DNA of 64,000 nucleotides from Eublepharis macularius. Lineage: Eukaryota > Chordata > Lepidosauria > Squamata > Eublepharidae. Shown one piece after another: positions 20,467 through 31,189 of the stretch (positions within the stretch are counted from its first letter, which is position 1; every line of letters starts with the position of its first letter). The stretch covers positions 8,579,001 through 8,643,000 of the forward strand of contig NC_072795.1 of NCBI RefSeq assembly GCF_028583425.1. Direction: 5' to 3'. The position numbers and the translations under genes are program-made. The notes below the pieces were generated by a model. The model was not told the DNA's origin. It saw only the letters and a list, made by a program, of their open reading frames with translations, and did no database searches.

Positions 20467-22044
20467 AAACAAAACAAGATTAAACTTCATTCGGTTTCAT
20501 TTTCCCGGCCATGTTGGACGCTCCTCTCCGCAGGTCCGGGAGGAAACGTCTGAGCAGCCTGACCCGACGGTTGACCCGTGAGGGTTAACCCCCAGGACTC
20601 CCAGTGAGGGAGACGGGATCCGGAGTGCGGTGGGAAGAACCCCCTGAAAGCAATGCAGGGGGTAAATTGCCCGTTTGCTCCAACGGAGGCCGGCAGACTT
20701 GCGCAGCACTTCGCGTGCTGTCGGGCCATGGAGAACAGCAATAAGCAGATTTAAGGTGAAAACCTGTAAGTAAGCGAATCCCTTCTGATTTCTAAGCGTA
20801 TGCGAAGGATTGGTGGGAGTTGAAGCTAAGAAGGCGCTGATTTCTTCCCCTTCACGGAGTTTCAGAATTTAGTTGGCACCCCACCCCCCTAAGATGGCGA
20901 CGAGAAAGCAGAGCCCAGCAATGAGTAAATCGGTGATGGTGACGTTACAGGGGAAGGGGGAAACTTTGGAAGAGATGGTGAGACAAACAGTCTTTGATGC
21001 TGTGCAGCCCTTTGTAGCGAAACTGAATGAAATGGGGCAAAAGGTTGATTCAGTGGAAAGCGAAGTGAAAACCATTAAAGAAACAGCGACCGGAGCAGAG
21101 CAGTCTGCGCACGAGAACGCACTACTCATGAAAGCAACAAGTAAGGAAGTGAAGCTTTTGGAGAATCAAATAATAGGATTGCAAGTGGACTGTGCCCAAA
21201 TGGTACTGTGTCTTCAGAATGTAAAAGAGGAGCAAAGTGAAAATTTGAAAGATCTGGTGTCTGGACTTTTGGCGCCATTCGCAAAGGCAACTAAAGAAGA
21301 GTTAAAAAGCGATATTTTGGAAGTCCGGCGGACATCTTCAAAGTATGTAATGAAGCGTCAGCTGCCTCGCGAGATTATTATTGACTTTACATCTAAGAAG
21401 ACTCGGGACACCATCTTATATAATTCGTATAATGTGGACTTGGATTATTTGGGCAACAAGGTTAAAATATTGAAGGATGTTCCATTTTTGGCTCGTAAAA
21501 GAAGATTTAAGTATAAAGGACTTGCGGCTTTCTTGAGGAAATGTGATGTAAAATATAAATGGTTGTTTCCAGAAGGCATCTGGTTTAGATATAAGGATCA
21601 AACCTACAAGATTACATCGGAAGCGCAGCTGACAGACTTTTTGCTCAATCATCAGGAGTTTCAGCAGGAAGAAAGTTCGAAGTCTGAAGGGGAAAGTGGG
21701 GGGAGGAGAGAGCGGGCGCAGCTGCTCCAGCTGCGCAGAGAGAACTGAGACCGAGACGCAGAGGGGGGAAGAAAACCTGATCCAGAATATAGTCTGAATT
21801 GTATAAGATCTACCAATCTGATAGCATATTAGAAAGTTAACTTTTAAGAAAAATTGCAACATGAAGGGAATACAAGGCATGTAGTGTATCGTTTGTTGTT
21901 TATATGTTGCTCTTCCCCTTTTCCCAGTCCCCCCTTCCCTTTTTTTTCTCTCCCCCTTATACTTTTGTAGTCTTTTGTAGTTTTTTATGTTAGATATTAA
22001 AAATAAAAACAAAAACAAAAAAAAAACAAAACAAGATTAAACTT
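20467..22044 (+). mobile_element. L1-like ORF1-only (half-L1) retroelement with 21-bp target duplication
   Basis: A 21-bp perfect direct repeat (20467-20487 and 22024-22044, beginning AAACAAAACAAG) flanks a unit of about 1.54 kb. The unit has a ~0.4 kb 5' leader, one ORF (20894-21748), a ~0.27 kb 3' leader with a T-rich stretch, and an A-rich tail from about 21999. No ORF2 sequence exists inside. Target duplication and A-tail show it was inserted as a unit by L1-type machinery. Confidence 0.88.
20894..21748 (+). CDS. L1 ORF1p-like RNA-binding protein
   Basis: 284 residues from an ATG in a strong context (AAGATGG). The order is that of L1 ORF1p: a basic N-terminus, a heptad-rich coiled coil (about 45-110, NEMGQKVDSVESEVKTIKE type), an RRM-like part containing VLCLQNVKEEQSENL and RQLPREIIIDFTSKKTRD, and a C-terminal domain with KILKDVPF...RKCDVKYKWLFPEGI and YKITSEAQLTDFL. 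In the family this is a trimeric nucleic-acid chaperone that coats the element RNA. No stop or frameshift interrupts it. The element lacks any reverse transcriptase and must have depended on a full L1. Confidence 0.88.
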   Translation: MATRKQSPAMSKSVMVTLQGKGETLEEMVRQTVFDAVQPFVAKLNEMGQKVDSVESEVKTIKETATGAEQSAHENALLMKATSKEVKLLENQIIGLQVDCAQMVLCLQNVKEEQSENLKDLVSGLLAPFAKATKEELKSDILEVRRTSSKYVMKRQLPREIIIDFTSKKTRDTILYNSYNVDLDYLGNKVKILKDVPFLARKRRFKYKGLAAFLRKCDVKYKWLFPEGIWFRYKDQTYKITSEAQLTDFLLNHQEFQQEESSKSEGESGGRRERAQLLQLRREN

Positions 22045-22290
22045 TATTTACAAGCTAGAATACTGAAGTAAATGATTTTAAAACAAATATATTGTGGTTA
22101 AACAGGGAATATTTGAATGTAACTGAACAGGTTTGTAATCAGAGAGCAAATATGATGCTGCCTTCTCTTAGCAGTGCCCCAAACCATTTCCCCCACTCCC
22201 ACTGTCTTCCAACTGACACCAACTGTCATTGGCCCAGCATTCTGCCTGCTCTTGTTTGCCAGTCCTGTCCATCACACCTATTTATTGAGA

Positions 22291-22420
22291 TAGGTAGCTA
22301 TGTTAGTCTGTCTGTAGCAGTAGAAAAAAGCAAGAATCCAGTAGCACCTATAAGGCTAACAAAATTTGTGGTAGGGTATGAGCTTTCGTGAGCCACAGCT
22401 CACTTCTTCAAATACCTTTC
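22291..22420 (+). repeat. Foldback-type dispersed repeat (family FR), copy 1
   Basis: Contains the family words TAGTCTGTCTGTAGCAG, CCAGTAGCACCTATAAG, GCTAACAAAATTTG and GAGCTTTCGTGAGCCACAG. Other copies are at 26415, 38880, 39499 (minus), 49118, 55562 and 63296. Class unknown. Confidence 0.7.
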
Positions 22421-22823
22421 AGATGCAGCTTGTACCCTACCACATATTTATTGAAATGTCTTTCATATTGACTGTACTGACTTACAATGTGTAATCTGCC
22501 TTGAGTCTCAGTGAGAAAGGTGGACTATAACAAATAAATAAATGAATTCAGCTTGCGTAACAGCATGAGTGACTACAGTGGAAATTTTTGGTGATCCATA
22601 AAGTTCTCATTCCTACTACTATGCCATGCTTCCCTACACAGATACATGCAAACTGAAGAATGCTTTCCTTGGAGAAATCTCCGCTAAAGAGTCTTGAATA
22701 GAATTCTGAGTAAACCTAATTACTCAGACCTAATTAGGTTTACTCATTTCTTTATATTGTGACACATATAACTGGTGAGACTGTTAGAATTTAAATTTTA
22801 TATGAAATTTTAAATTATAGATG
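22421..22823. other. Intron 3 stretch, no gene
   Basis: Contains an inverted, diverged copy of the dispersed repeat seen at 18802 (about 22480-22550) and nothing else recognisable. Confidence 0.5.
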
Positions 22824-23082
22824 AGAGCCATTTTGGTGTAGTGGTTAAGAGCACGGGACTCTAATTTGGAGAGCCAGGTTTGATTCCCCATTCCTCCACT
22901 TGAAGTCAGCTGGGTGACCTTGGGCTAGTCACAGCTCTCTCAGAGCTCTCTCAGCCCCACCCACCTCACAGGGTGTTTTGTTGTGGGGATAATAATGACA
23001 TACTTTGTAAACTGCTCCGAGTGGGCATTAAGTTGTCCTGAAGGGTGGTATATAAATCGAATGTTGTTGTTGTTGTTGTTAT
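22824..23082 (+). repeat. Sauria-type tRNA-derived SINE with (GTT)n tail
   Basis: The tRNA-like head has box A (TGGTGTAGTGGTTAAGAGC) and box B (GGTTTGATTCC), then the conserved body with CTTGGGCTAGTCACAG, CACCTCACAGGGTG and GGGTGGTATATAAATC, ending in GTT repeats. It is nearly full length. Confidence 0.88.
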
Positions 23083-23257
23083 TAACCATGTATGATTCCT
23101 TACTCTTCCACTTGAACCCAGCTTCTAGCTCTCTCAGCCCCAGCCACTTCATAGGGTGTTTTGTTGTAATACCATACTTTATAAAATGCTCTGAGCAGGT
23201 GTTAAGTCATCCTGAAGGGTGGTATATAAATCAAATGTTGTTGTTGTTGTTGTTATA
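23083..23257 (+). repeat. Second, truncated Sauria-type SINE
   Basis: Same body and (GTT)n tail as the preceding copy but without the tRNA head and more diverged. It is followed directly by the Helitron end at 23258. Confidence 0.8.
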
Positions 23258-25449
23258 CTAGTAACAAAGCCCGTTGCTTGAAAAAATGCAACGGGCTCCA
23301 GCAAACGGTTGGGAGGGATGCACTGTGCCGGGCCTCCCTGCCGCTTCCACGGCAATATTGTAATGCTTTTCTATGGCATTAGGGTGCAGCTTCATTTGGA
23401 ATACTGTGTACAATTCTAGTTGCTCTATCTTGAAAAAGTGGTTGTAGTGCTGGAAAGGGTGCCAAAAATCATCCAAAATGATCAAGAGATTGGAGCACTT
23501 CCCCAAGAGTCAGGGCTAAGGAGATTATCAGTGCACTCCTAAACACGCCCTTCTCAGTCCACTGAAGTCTATGGGCGTAGAAAGGGGTGACTCTCTTTAG
23601 GATGGTAGCATAGTTTTGCTAGGCTGAGTAGGCCCATTGCACCAATTGATCAGCTGCTCCATTCATATTCAGGTCCAATTCAAGTTCTTTATAGGCAAGA
23701 ATAAGTCCTTCATAGTCTGGGACTCATTCTTACTTCTCCCAATACACTCTGCTGCAACTGTTTCACTCATCTGACCAAAGCCTTCTGCAGGTACCACCCT
23801 GCAACTGCAAGACCCTTTGGAGCACTGGGCCTTCATGCAGAACTAAATGCTGCGGTGCACAGTGGGGCTTATGTCGAAGCACATTCCCACATGCACACTC
23901 GAGACCCCAGTGAACTTGGGAATCTAGCTGAGCCCTAAAGACCAATAGCAGTGACTGCGCCACTTTTCTCCACGCACTTTGTGAATACATTTATCTCAGA
24001 AAAAGAAGGGTGCACACTGGCAAGAAGGGCGCCTGATTTGCAAATGTCAACAGTCTCTGCTTGCTGACTTGAGTGGACCTCCTTGCATGAGGCAGCGATT
24101 CCTTCTGCCCCTGAGCAAGCAGGAGAGGTTTGCAACCTCAAAGTCTCTTCTCCACCTGACTTGCTCTGTCATCGAAGGCAGGCTGTCGACCTCTGGGCGG
24201 TGATGGAGGCTTGGAATGACAACTGATCTCCAGGTCACTGAAATCAGTTCCCCTGAATGGCTGTTTAGGAGAGGGGACTCTATGGCATTATATCCAGCTA
24301 AGCTTCCATCCTTCCCTGAACTCCACCCTCTTCAGGAATTTTCCAACCTGAAACTGACAACCCTACTTCCCAACCTCAAGGCAGTGGCTGGAGATCTCCG
24401 GGAGTTACAACTGATCTCCGTCTGACAGAGATCACTTCCACTGGAAGAGAGGGCTGCTTTGGAGGGTAGACTGTATTGCAGTATATTGCACTGAGGTCCC
24501 CAAAGAGCCACCCCCCCACCCCCAGAATTTCCCTACTTGGAGCTGGCAACCCATTCGATCACCTCCACTGGAGGTGAAAGCTGCTTTGGAGGATGGACTC
24601 TATTGCATTATACTGCACTGAAGTCCCCAAAGATCCACCCCTGATTCCCCAGAATTTCCCCACCTGGAGCTGGCAACCCACAAGCTTGCCTCTTGTTGCC
24701 TTTTGAACCCCAGCTAGGCAGAGGGAGGGTCAGCACAGCCTTGGCGAATCAGCCCGGGTCTCCTTTGCTGTAGCTTGGATGGCCAGCTGGCCCTGGCTCA
24801 GGAGGAGCCCCCAGCTGGCCTGGCCCAGTGCCGAGAGGGTTAAAAGAGATGCATCTTCCACCCACCCACGCTGTCCTTCGTGGACCAGGCTCCATGTGCT
24901 CCAAGGGGCTCTGCTGGGGGGGGGAAGCCAGAGCCACTGCCATGACAACTCCAGGAGCCAGTGGGTGCGCGTGCAAGCAAGCAGGGCATGTGGTGCCCAC
25001 CTGCCTTGAGAAGCCAGGAGGCAGCAGAGTGAGCTGGGTGCCTGCCTGCCTGCCTGCCTGGCCAACAGCGGAGACCTGGCTGAGTGGCATCTCCCCTGCC
25101 CGCCTTCTCAGAGGAAAGGGCTGCTGCGAAGTTTGGGGGCCACCTCAGAGAGCTTCTTGGCATGCCTTTGAGCCCCTAAGAGGCAGCTGTTTTTCAGCAG
25201 TTTCCTCTTGGAACTGCTGAGGGGGTCACTCAACTCCAGCTGCAGCCACTGGCCAGGGGCATGCGTGCGAGCAGCAGGACACGTGGAGGGCATGCCGAGC
25301 AGGCTTGTGCACCCAGCAATAGCCTGTTCCGGCCATGTGGGCGCAGATCAGGCCATGGAAGGTATCCGTGCTAGGGGCGCACTAACGTGCCTGCTCTGTA
25401 GAATCCCAGTGAATTGCCGGAAACCCGCTTAGGGAATTACATAGTAGGA
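23258..25449 (-). mobile_element. Helitron copy Y (both ends recognisable)
   Basis: On the minus strand it starts TCCTACTATGTAATTCCC (5' end at 25449) and ends with a stem-loop of the GCCCGTTGC / GCAACGGGC type followed by CTAG (23258-23261). The flanking bases are A and T, the expected Helitron target, and no target duplication is present. The 5' end matches the start of copy X at 47219. The 2.2 kb body has no Rep/helicase. It carries three head-to-tail diverged copies of a ~165-bp unit with CAACTGATCTCC or GAGCTGGCAACCCA words (about 24210-24690), and a GC-rich segment (24700-25300). Confidence 0.8.
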
Positions 25450-25569
25450 TTTTTGGAATACTCATATTTCAGTGGCCTTGCTCTCTCAGTGAATACTCCA
25501 TGGTGAAATCCTGCTCTCAGAATTAACCAGAGGCAGAATTAATATTAATGTGAACATTTCATTTTCCAG

Positions 25570-25730
25570 GGCAGCCTCTTGACCCTATACAACCCATCAC
25601 TAATTCCGTCACCAATGTGATCTGTTCTCTGAGTTTCGGTCAACGATTTTCTCTTGAAGACGAAGAGTTCATCAAGTTGAGAGATGCCTTATGGAATATC
25701 TTAGAATTTACAATGACCTTCTTTCAGTTG
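25570..25730 (+). CDS. CYP2-family P450 gene A, exon 4
   Basis: 161 bp, the family size, after TTTTCCAG and before GTGAGT. It starts in phase 1 and ends in phase 0. It encodes the stretch beginning GQPLDPIQPITNSVTNVICS and continuing with LSFGQRF...DEEFIKL, matching the CYP2 E/F-helix region (consensus VSNVICS..FG.RF.Y.D..F). Open, no anomalies. Intron 3 before it is 11 kb, swollen by insertions. Confidence 0.95.
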
Positions 25731-26414
25731 GTGAGTTGCCTCCAAAGTATTCACCAATACAATATACTCACAGATACCAACATTTAACTGAATCATTTTT
25801 TTATCTAAACAGGACATAAATTTGCACCCCTTTAAATTTAGAGTTGGAGGCATGTGAAGGAGGATGGGGTAGATGATGGTAACTGACAAGGAAACATCAG
25901 ATATACTGTAGAGGACTTATGAGGGGGTCCTCTAGTCCATTTCTGTGTATATACAGAAAGTTTTAAGTCACATGAGATATACAAGCTTTGTTCTTATGAT
26001 AACACCACTTAATTTAACATTATTTTTATCTATGTATACATGTATGTATTTATAGTCCACCTTCTCACTGAGACTCAAGGCAGTTTACACAGAGATAATG
26101 AAATTATCAACAGCTATGACATTCTTTGAAGAAATTCAATGTGACAGGCATGCAGAAATGAATGAATCAAGGTATACTTACAATGGTGGTATGTTACTTT
26201 CAGTGCCCCTGAGGACTGCTGTTGCAGAAGTGACTAACCACTCATCCACTTGTAGTATTTCTAGTTTGTTCCCTAAAGGGCCTTGTCAGAGGCTGGGGGG
26301 CAAGCAAAAGCTGCAGGGGGCACCCTGTGAGCCGTGTCTGCACCAGTGTCTATAGAAACCATGCTGCCATGCCCAGAAGACGTCTTTTTAAATAAAATGT
26401 TTCCTTTATTTATA
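25731..26414. other. CYP2 gene A intron 4, first part
   Basis: Non-coding. A fragment of the 18802-type dispersed repeat lies at about 26047-26100. Nothing else is recognised. Confidence 0.5.
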
Positions 26415-26545
26415 GATCCAGAGGAGTTAGCCGTGTTAGTCTGTAGTAGCAAAATCAAAAAGAGTCCAGTAGCACCTTTAAGACTAACCAATTTTATTGT
26501 AGCACAAGCTTTCGAGAATCAAGTTCTCTTCGTCAGATGCATAGT
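26415..26545 (+). repeat. FR family repeat, copy 2
   Basis: GATCCAGAGGAGTTAGCCG, GTCCAGTAGCACCTTTAAG and CTTTCGAGAATCAAGTTCTC in order; near-identical to the copy at 38880. Confidence 0.8.
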
Positions 26546-26746
26546 ATAGTCTGCTCTTTTCGTTTAAAAATTATTATTTTATTAGTGCAAAACAGAAAAA
26601 AATAAGTGAGCAGACAAAAAGAAAACGGTGCTGGCTACAATAGCACTATAAGCTGATCTGGACGTATATATCGATAAAAGGTTTCCAAATATCTAAAAAC
26701 AAGTCCGAACGTGTTTGCCGTCTATATGCAATACATTCAAAGGCTG

Positions 26747-27003
26747 ATAATAATAATAACAACATTCGATTTATATACCACCCTCCAGGACAACTTAATG
26801 CCCACTCAGAGCGGTTTACAAAGTATGCCATTATTATCCCCACAACAAAACACCCTGTGAGGTGGGTAGGGCTGAGAAAGCTTCAGAGAACTGTGATTAG
26901 CCCAAGGTCCCCCAGCTGGCTTCAAGTGGAGGAGTGGGGAATCAAACCCAGTTCTCCAGATTAGAGTCCCACGCTCTTAACCACTACACCAAACTGGCTC
27001 TCT
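26747..27003 (-). repeat. Sauria-type SINE, minus strand
   Basis: Reverse complement of the full SINE at 22824: the AAT/GTT tail is at the left, then the body (CACCCTGTGAGGTGGG) and the tRNA head at the right (CTTAACCACTACACCAAACT). Confidence 0.88.
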
Positions 27004-27194
27004 GATCTTGCTACATAAAAAGGTAAGCATGTTTCAGACGACTCACCCTGTTATCCTGGTACAAGCACAGTCTGTGAAAGCCTCTGCAGTCTCAGAAGGG
27101 CCTGCAGGTCAGCTCCACCCTCCCCAGCCCTGATTGGGCCAACTGGCATGGGGCATGCCCAGCTGGCCTGCACTCTGCCTCAAACATCCCCCAA

Positions 27195-27720
27195 AAGCCT
27201 GGATCCACAGCAGGGGGCACAGGGGGGCCAGCATGGCTTTCCTGCCCTTTCCCCCTCAAGCCTTCCTCCAAGCCTGGATCCATGGCAGGGGGCACAGGGG
27301 GGCCAGCACAGCTTTCCTGCCCTTTCCCCCCAAGCCTTCCCCCAAGCCTGGATCCACAGGGAGGCCATGGGGGGAGTGTATGGATTTACTGCCCTTCCCC
27401 CAGCCTTCCCCCCAGCCTCTATCCATGGCAGGGGGTGCAGGGGGCAGCAAAGCTTTCCTGCCCTTCCCCCCAAGCCTTCCCCCAAGCCTGGATCCACAGG
27501 GAGGCCATGGGGGGGAGTGTATGGATTTACTGCCCTTCCCCCAGCCTTCCCCCCAGCCTGGATCCATGGCAGGGGGTGCAGGGGGCAGCACAGCTTTCCT
27601 GCTCTTCCCCCCAAGCCTTTCCCTCCCAAGCCTGGATCCACAGTTGGGGGGGGGTTCCTGCCCTTTCCCCCCCAAGCCTTCCACTCTCAAGCCTCGATCT
27701 GCAGCAGGGGGGCAGTGTGG
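27195..27720. repeat. GC-rich minisatellite, ~71-bp unit, eight copies
   Basis: Units are marked by CCTGGATCCA-type sites near 27199, 27271, 27345, 27414, 27486, 27557, 27630 and 27692. Two unit types alternate, so units 3-4 and 5-6 form near-identical ~142-bp pairs. Long frames on both strands here are a by-product of stop-poor GC-rich repeats. Confidence 0.85.
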
Positions 27721-28264
27721 CTTTCATGCCAGCCCAGGACTACTTGTCATGGCTTTGCAAGGTGAGTAGACCTGGCCTCTAGACCAGCAGAGCCCAGGTC
27801 TACCTGTCATAGATTTGCAGAGCAAATAGACCTGGTCTCTGTCTCTTTAGAGGCCAGGCCAATGGGGGAGAGAGGCAGGGGAATGTACCTCCCCAGGTGC
27901 ACTCCCTGATGGTGCAGCATGCTCTTGTGAGCCACAGTAGAGCAATTTTAGCCTGACACAGGTCCAATTTGACCCACTGTGAAGTGCAGGAGCACTCCAT
28001 GGCCTTTTTTGCCCCACCAGGCAGTGCTCCCAGGCTCCACAGCTGCCCAATTTGGCCTGAATTGGGTGGCTGCAGGGCATAGGAGCACTTCTGGGCCCTT
28101 TTCACCCCTCTCAGTGCTCCTGGGCTTCACAGTGGCCCAAATCAGGTCCAGGAATGGTCAGTGGAAGAAAGGGCCTGACGCCTGCCAAGACCTAAGTATC
28201 CCGATCGGGGCAAGGTGGCATCAGGATAGATGGGCCCGCCTCCTAGCCCTTTCCAGCCATGAAT

Positions 28265-28498
28265 GGCCAGTGCTGGGGAGGGGGAAATGCCAGGTCCAGC
28301 TGCCTTGCCCTCCCTCTGCCCAGATCAGGGTGCTGGGAAGGGGCAATGCCAGGCTTGGCCACCTTGCCCTCCTCCTGCCCTGACTGGGGCACTGTGGAGG
28401 GGGCAATAGTCCTTGCTGCCCTGCCCTCCCCCCACCCAGATTGGGGCACAGTGGAGGGGGCAATGCCAGGCCCAGCCACCCTGCCCTCTGCTCGACCA
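28265..28498. repeat. GC-rich minisatellite, ~60-bp unit, four copies
   Basis: Each unit contains GGGGCAATGCCAGG-like, CCACCTTGCCCTCC-like and GGGGCACTGTGGAGG-like words. Confidence 0.75.
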
Positions 28499-28500
28499 GC

Positions 28501-29949
28501 TCTATTAAATAGAATTCAAAACAAACATGCTAAATCAGAGCACACTATATTTGGGGAAGCAGGTTTTGAGACTGTTGGAAGAGTTCAGGAAATAATCCAA
28601 TCCACACTTGGGAACTTGCTTTTAATGAAGTTGCTGCAACAGGATAACGGGAACTGGTAACAGCGAGCTAAAGCCCTTCGGCTACGTGCCTCTGGACATG
28701 TCCAATTTCCATCTTTGGACATATGGACTGTTTCCACATATAAGCGGAATACTTTCTTTCCATTCTTACGCACTCTCTTACCACCAGTTGAATTTTTTGC
28801 ACTGAATTTATGTACGTATTTATTATCCGATAGACTACCTCATTAATGCTGATATATGCACTTTAAATTGTTTTTGTACGCATTTGCACTTCTGCACTTT
28901 TGCATAAAATAATAATATATGTATTGACATTGACTGTTTGACTGTTTGTTACCCTGGTTGCTGCACTTTTGAGTTGTTCGTGTTCCCAGGGGGTTCCCTT
29001 TGTTGTTTTTCACAACAGGGTTTTTGCAAAAGACAGTAACTGACTGCAGGCCATTAATGCAACAGAGAGGCCTTCATAGCCCAAGCAACAAAACATACTA
29101 ACGCCAAGGAGAGACTAAAAAATCAACAAGGGGCAGGTTGAACTGCATAAGAAAACATTCAGTAACCTCCACAGCTCCCCCTAGGGTACAAGTGAACTAA
29201 ACTATTTTTTCTGCAGTATTTACAGTAAATAGATTCGAGTCTCTCAACACAACACATCTTACACAGGGACACTCATGTGACTTACTTTCTGTGTAATCTT
29301 ATATTCAAGTATACTCTGTCTCCTAAGCAGTTCATGTGTATCCACAATTGGAGAACAAGCAAAAGATCTTTCACTTGAGCATCCCCGTATAAGATGTCTT
29401 GTGGCAGGCTGTCCAACAGAGACCCCGTATAAGATGTCTTGTGGCAGGCTGTCCAACAGACACCAACAATATTTTCACAGTGTAAGCTTTTGAAAGTCAC
29501 AGCTGCCTTCTTCAGACACTCAATTTGGGGTATTAGATAATTTTCCGATTCTACTTTCAAGAAAAAAAAACATCACTAGAGATGGTGCATTCTGCAAATT
29601 GAGCCCATCATTCTTCGTTGGTGCTCTTCAGCAGGATGCCCCACTCCACACAATTTTTAAAAAAAAAAAAACCATGCAAGACAATGGATGGATTAAAGAA
29701 GGGTTTATTAAACTTTTAAACTGCTGAACATGTAATAAGTAAATCATTCCCTTCTCTTTAGCATAGGTTCCCAAAGGGGCAGTTGAAAAGGTTTGACCAC
29801 TGGAACAATCCCAAGGCTGGTCTGCTGCTACCACTCACTGAAGCGCCTTGCTCAAAATGAGGACATTTCAAAGGCTGACAGTATTGGGGATATTTGTTAA
29901 CTGTTGTAGCAAAGTTGCACAGTCAGGAAAGTGTGGAATTGCGTGTGAT
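28501..29949. other. Intron 4 stretch without recognised genes
   Basis: Contains a ~40-bp tandem duplication at about 29385-29464 (CCCCGTATAAGATGTCTTG twice), an FR-like fragment (GTGTAAGCTTTTGAAAGTCA, ~29480-29520) and an (A)n run at about 29659-29671. The AT-rich part at 28780-29020 resembles the 3' end of some retroelement but has no diagnostic motif. Confidence 0.45.
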
Positions 29950-29951
29950 GA

Positions 29952-30691
29952 ATAGACATGGGCATGAACAGAACCCCCCCCCCCGAACACCCTGTTTGTT
30001 GTTCGTTGCCATCCACAAACAACGAACAATGAACAACGAACAACGAACATGGACGAACGTGAACTGTTCCCAGACACGTTCATTGTTCATGAGGGCCAGA
30101 ACCCCCCTCAACCCCCCACTTAGCCCCCTTCCCCTCAAACCCACTTACCTGGCCCTTTAAAGATCCCTTTAAACTATCCCCTGCTGCCTGCCAGCTGATA
30201 GTTTAAAGGGCCCTGTCCTGGCAAAAACAGCAGTGTCTGCTGGCATCTAGTTTGAGGGGTTACAAACTGACCTTTCCAATGTCCAATACCCACCAAATTT
30301 GCAGGGGACATAGTCCTCACTGTCCTCTGAAGACCCCCCAAGTTTCAGAGAGATTGCACCCTGGGAAAGGCATGATCCATGGGTCTCCCCGTTGGCTGTC
30401 ATTTTCTCTTCACAGTGGCAAAAACGGGACTCTCTGCTGGAAGTACTTTGAAGGGTTAAAGCCAGAAGGAAAGCCAGGAGTTCAAATAGAGTTCAGTCGC
30501 TGCCTCCGGTTGCCAAGGGGATTGATTGCAGGTGCCAGATTGTCTGGCTTGACGAATGGCTGCCGAAGGCAATGAACAAGGATTGCAACGACCACCTGTT
30601 CATTTAGGCTGGGGCTTCACGAACAGCTTGCTCACGAACAACAGATTGGGCTGCTCATGGGTTTTTTCTGTTCGTAATGCTGTTCGTGCCC
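29952..30691. mobile_element. Non-autonomous DNA transposon with GGGCATGAACAG ends (hAT-like)
   Basis: GGGCATGAACAG at 29960-29971 is the reverse complement (one mismatch) of CTGTTCGTGCCC at 30680-30691. The interior has short AACGAACA reiterations (about 30010-30060). The end motif resembles the element at 51357, which has an 8-bp target duplication. No duplication is visible here, and FB2 abuts the right end. Confidence 0.5.
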
Positions 30692-30907
30692 TTGGCCGAT
30701 TTCAGACGGCCCTCCCCATTGCAAAACGTCGCGCGTCATCGCACGTCGTCGCGCAGAAAACGCGTAATATCGCGTTTTCTCGCGCAAGTTTTGCACGACG
30801 TCGCGCAAAACTCGCGCGGAAAAACGCGATATTTCGCGTTTTCTGCGCGACGACGTGCGATGACACACGACGTTTCGCAGTGGGGAGGGCCGTCTGGAAT
30901 CGGCCCA
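30692..30907. mobile_element. Palindromic CpG-rich foldback element FB2
   Basis: Ends TTGGCCGATTTCAGACGGCC and GGCCGTCTGGAATCGGCCCA are inverted; the interior is a second, very CpG-rich inverted structure rich in GCGCAGAAAACGCG and ACGTCGCGC words. About 216 bp in all. It is the most CpG-dense stretch outside the minisatellites, suggesting a young or methylation-protected copy. Confidence 0.8.
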
Positions 30908-31027
30908 TATCTAGTGATGAAACACTCTTTAAACTAGTATATTGCAAAAGAGAAAACTTACTTTTATTGAAGCTGATTCACATTCACTTGCTATGCTTTC
31001 ATAGTAGAAGAAAAACATAGAAACCTA

Positions 31028-31148
31028 GGACCAAGCTACACATGATGAATGACACTTGAACGGCAAGTGGATTGAGTGGAGGGCAAGTGAACAGGGAGAA
31101 ATACACTTGCTGTTCAAGTGTCATTCGTCACTTGTAGCTTGGCCCCTA
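31028..31148. mobile_element. Short palindromic MITE
   Basis: Left arm GGACCAAGCTACACATGATG... and right arm ...CACTTGTAGCTTGGCCC are inverted over ~45 bp, with CTA on both sides as a possible 3-bp target duplication. This fits a PIF/Harbinger-like MITE but no transposase supports it. Confidence 0.55.
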
Positions 31149-31189
31149 ATTTAAGGAACACTGTCTCCTATTACAAATGGCTAATACAA

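Larger units (their letters stand above)
20140..22290. repeat. Older dispersed repeat interrupted by an L1-like insertion
   Basis: Flanks 20140-20487 and 22045-22290 together match the repeat at 12940-13600 in order and orientation. The insertion point corresponds to about 13255-13290 of that uninterrupted copy. Confidence 0.75.
27006..28500 (+). mobile_element. Probable Helitron copy W with GC-rich minisatellite cargo; right end uncertain
   Basis: It starts TCTTGCTACATA preceded by A, and shares GTTTCAGACGACTCAC at offset ~25 with Helitron X (47219). Behind this lie two GC-rich arrays described separately. I find no hairpin-CTAG end, so the right boundary is only where the GC-rich DNA stops. 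Confidence 0.5.

Noticed and set aside
27134-27782. Long frames on both strands (up to 211 codons)
   Set aside because: They lie in a GC-rich minisatellite with stop-poor composition in several frames; no domain or splice support.
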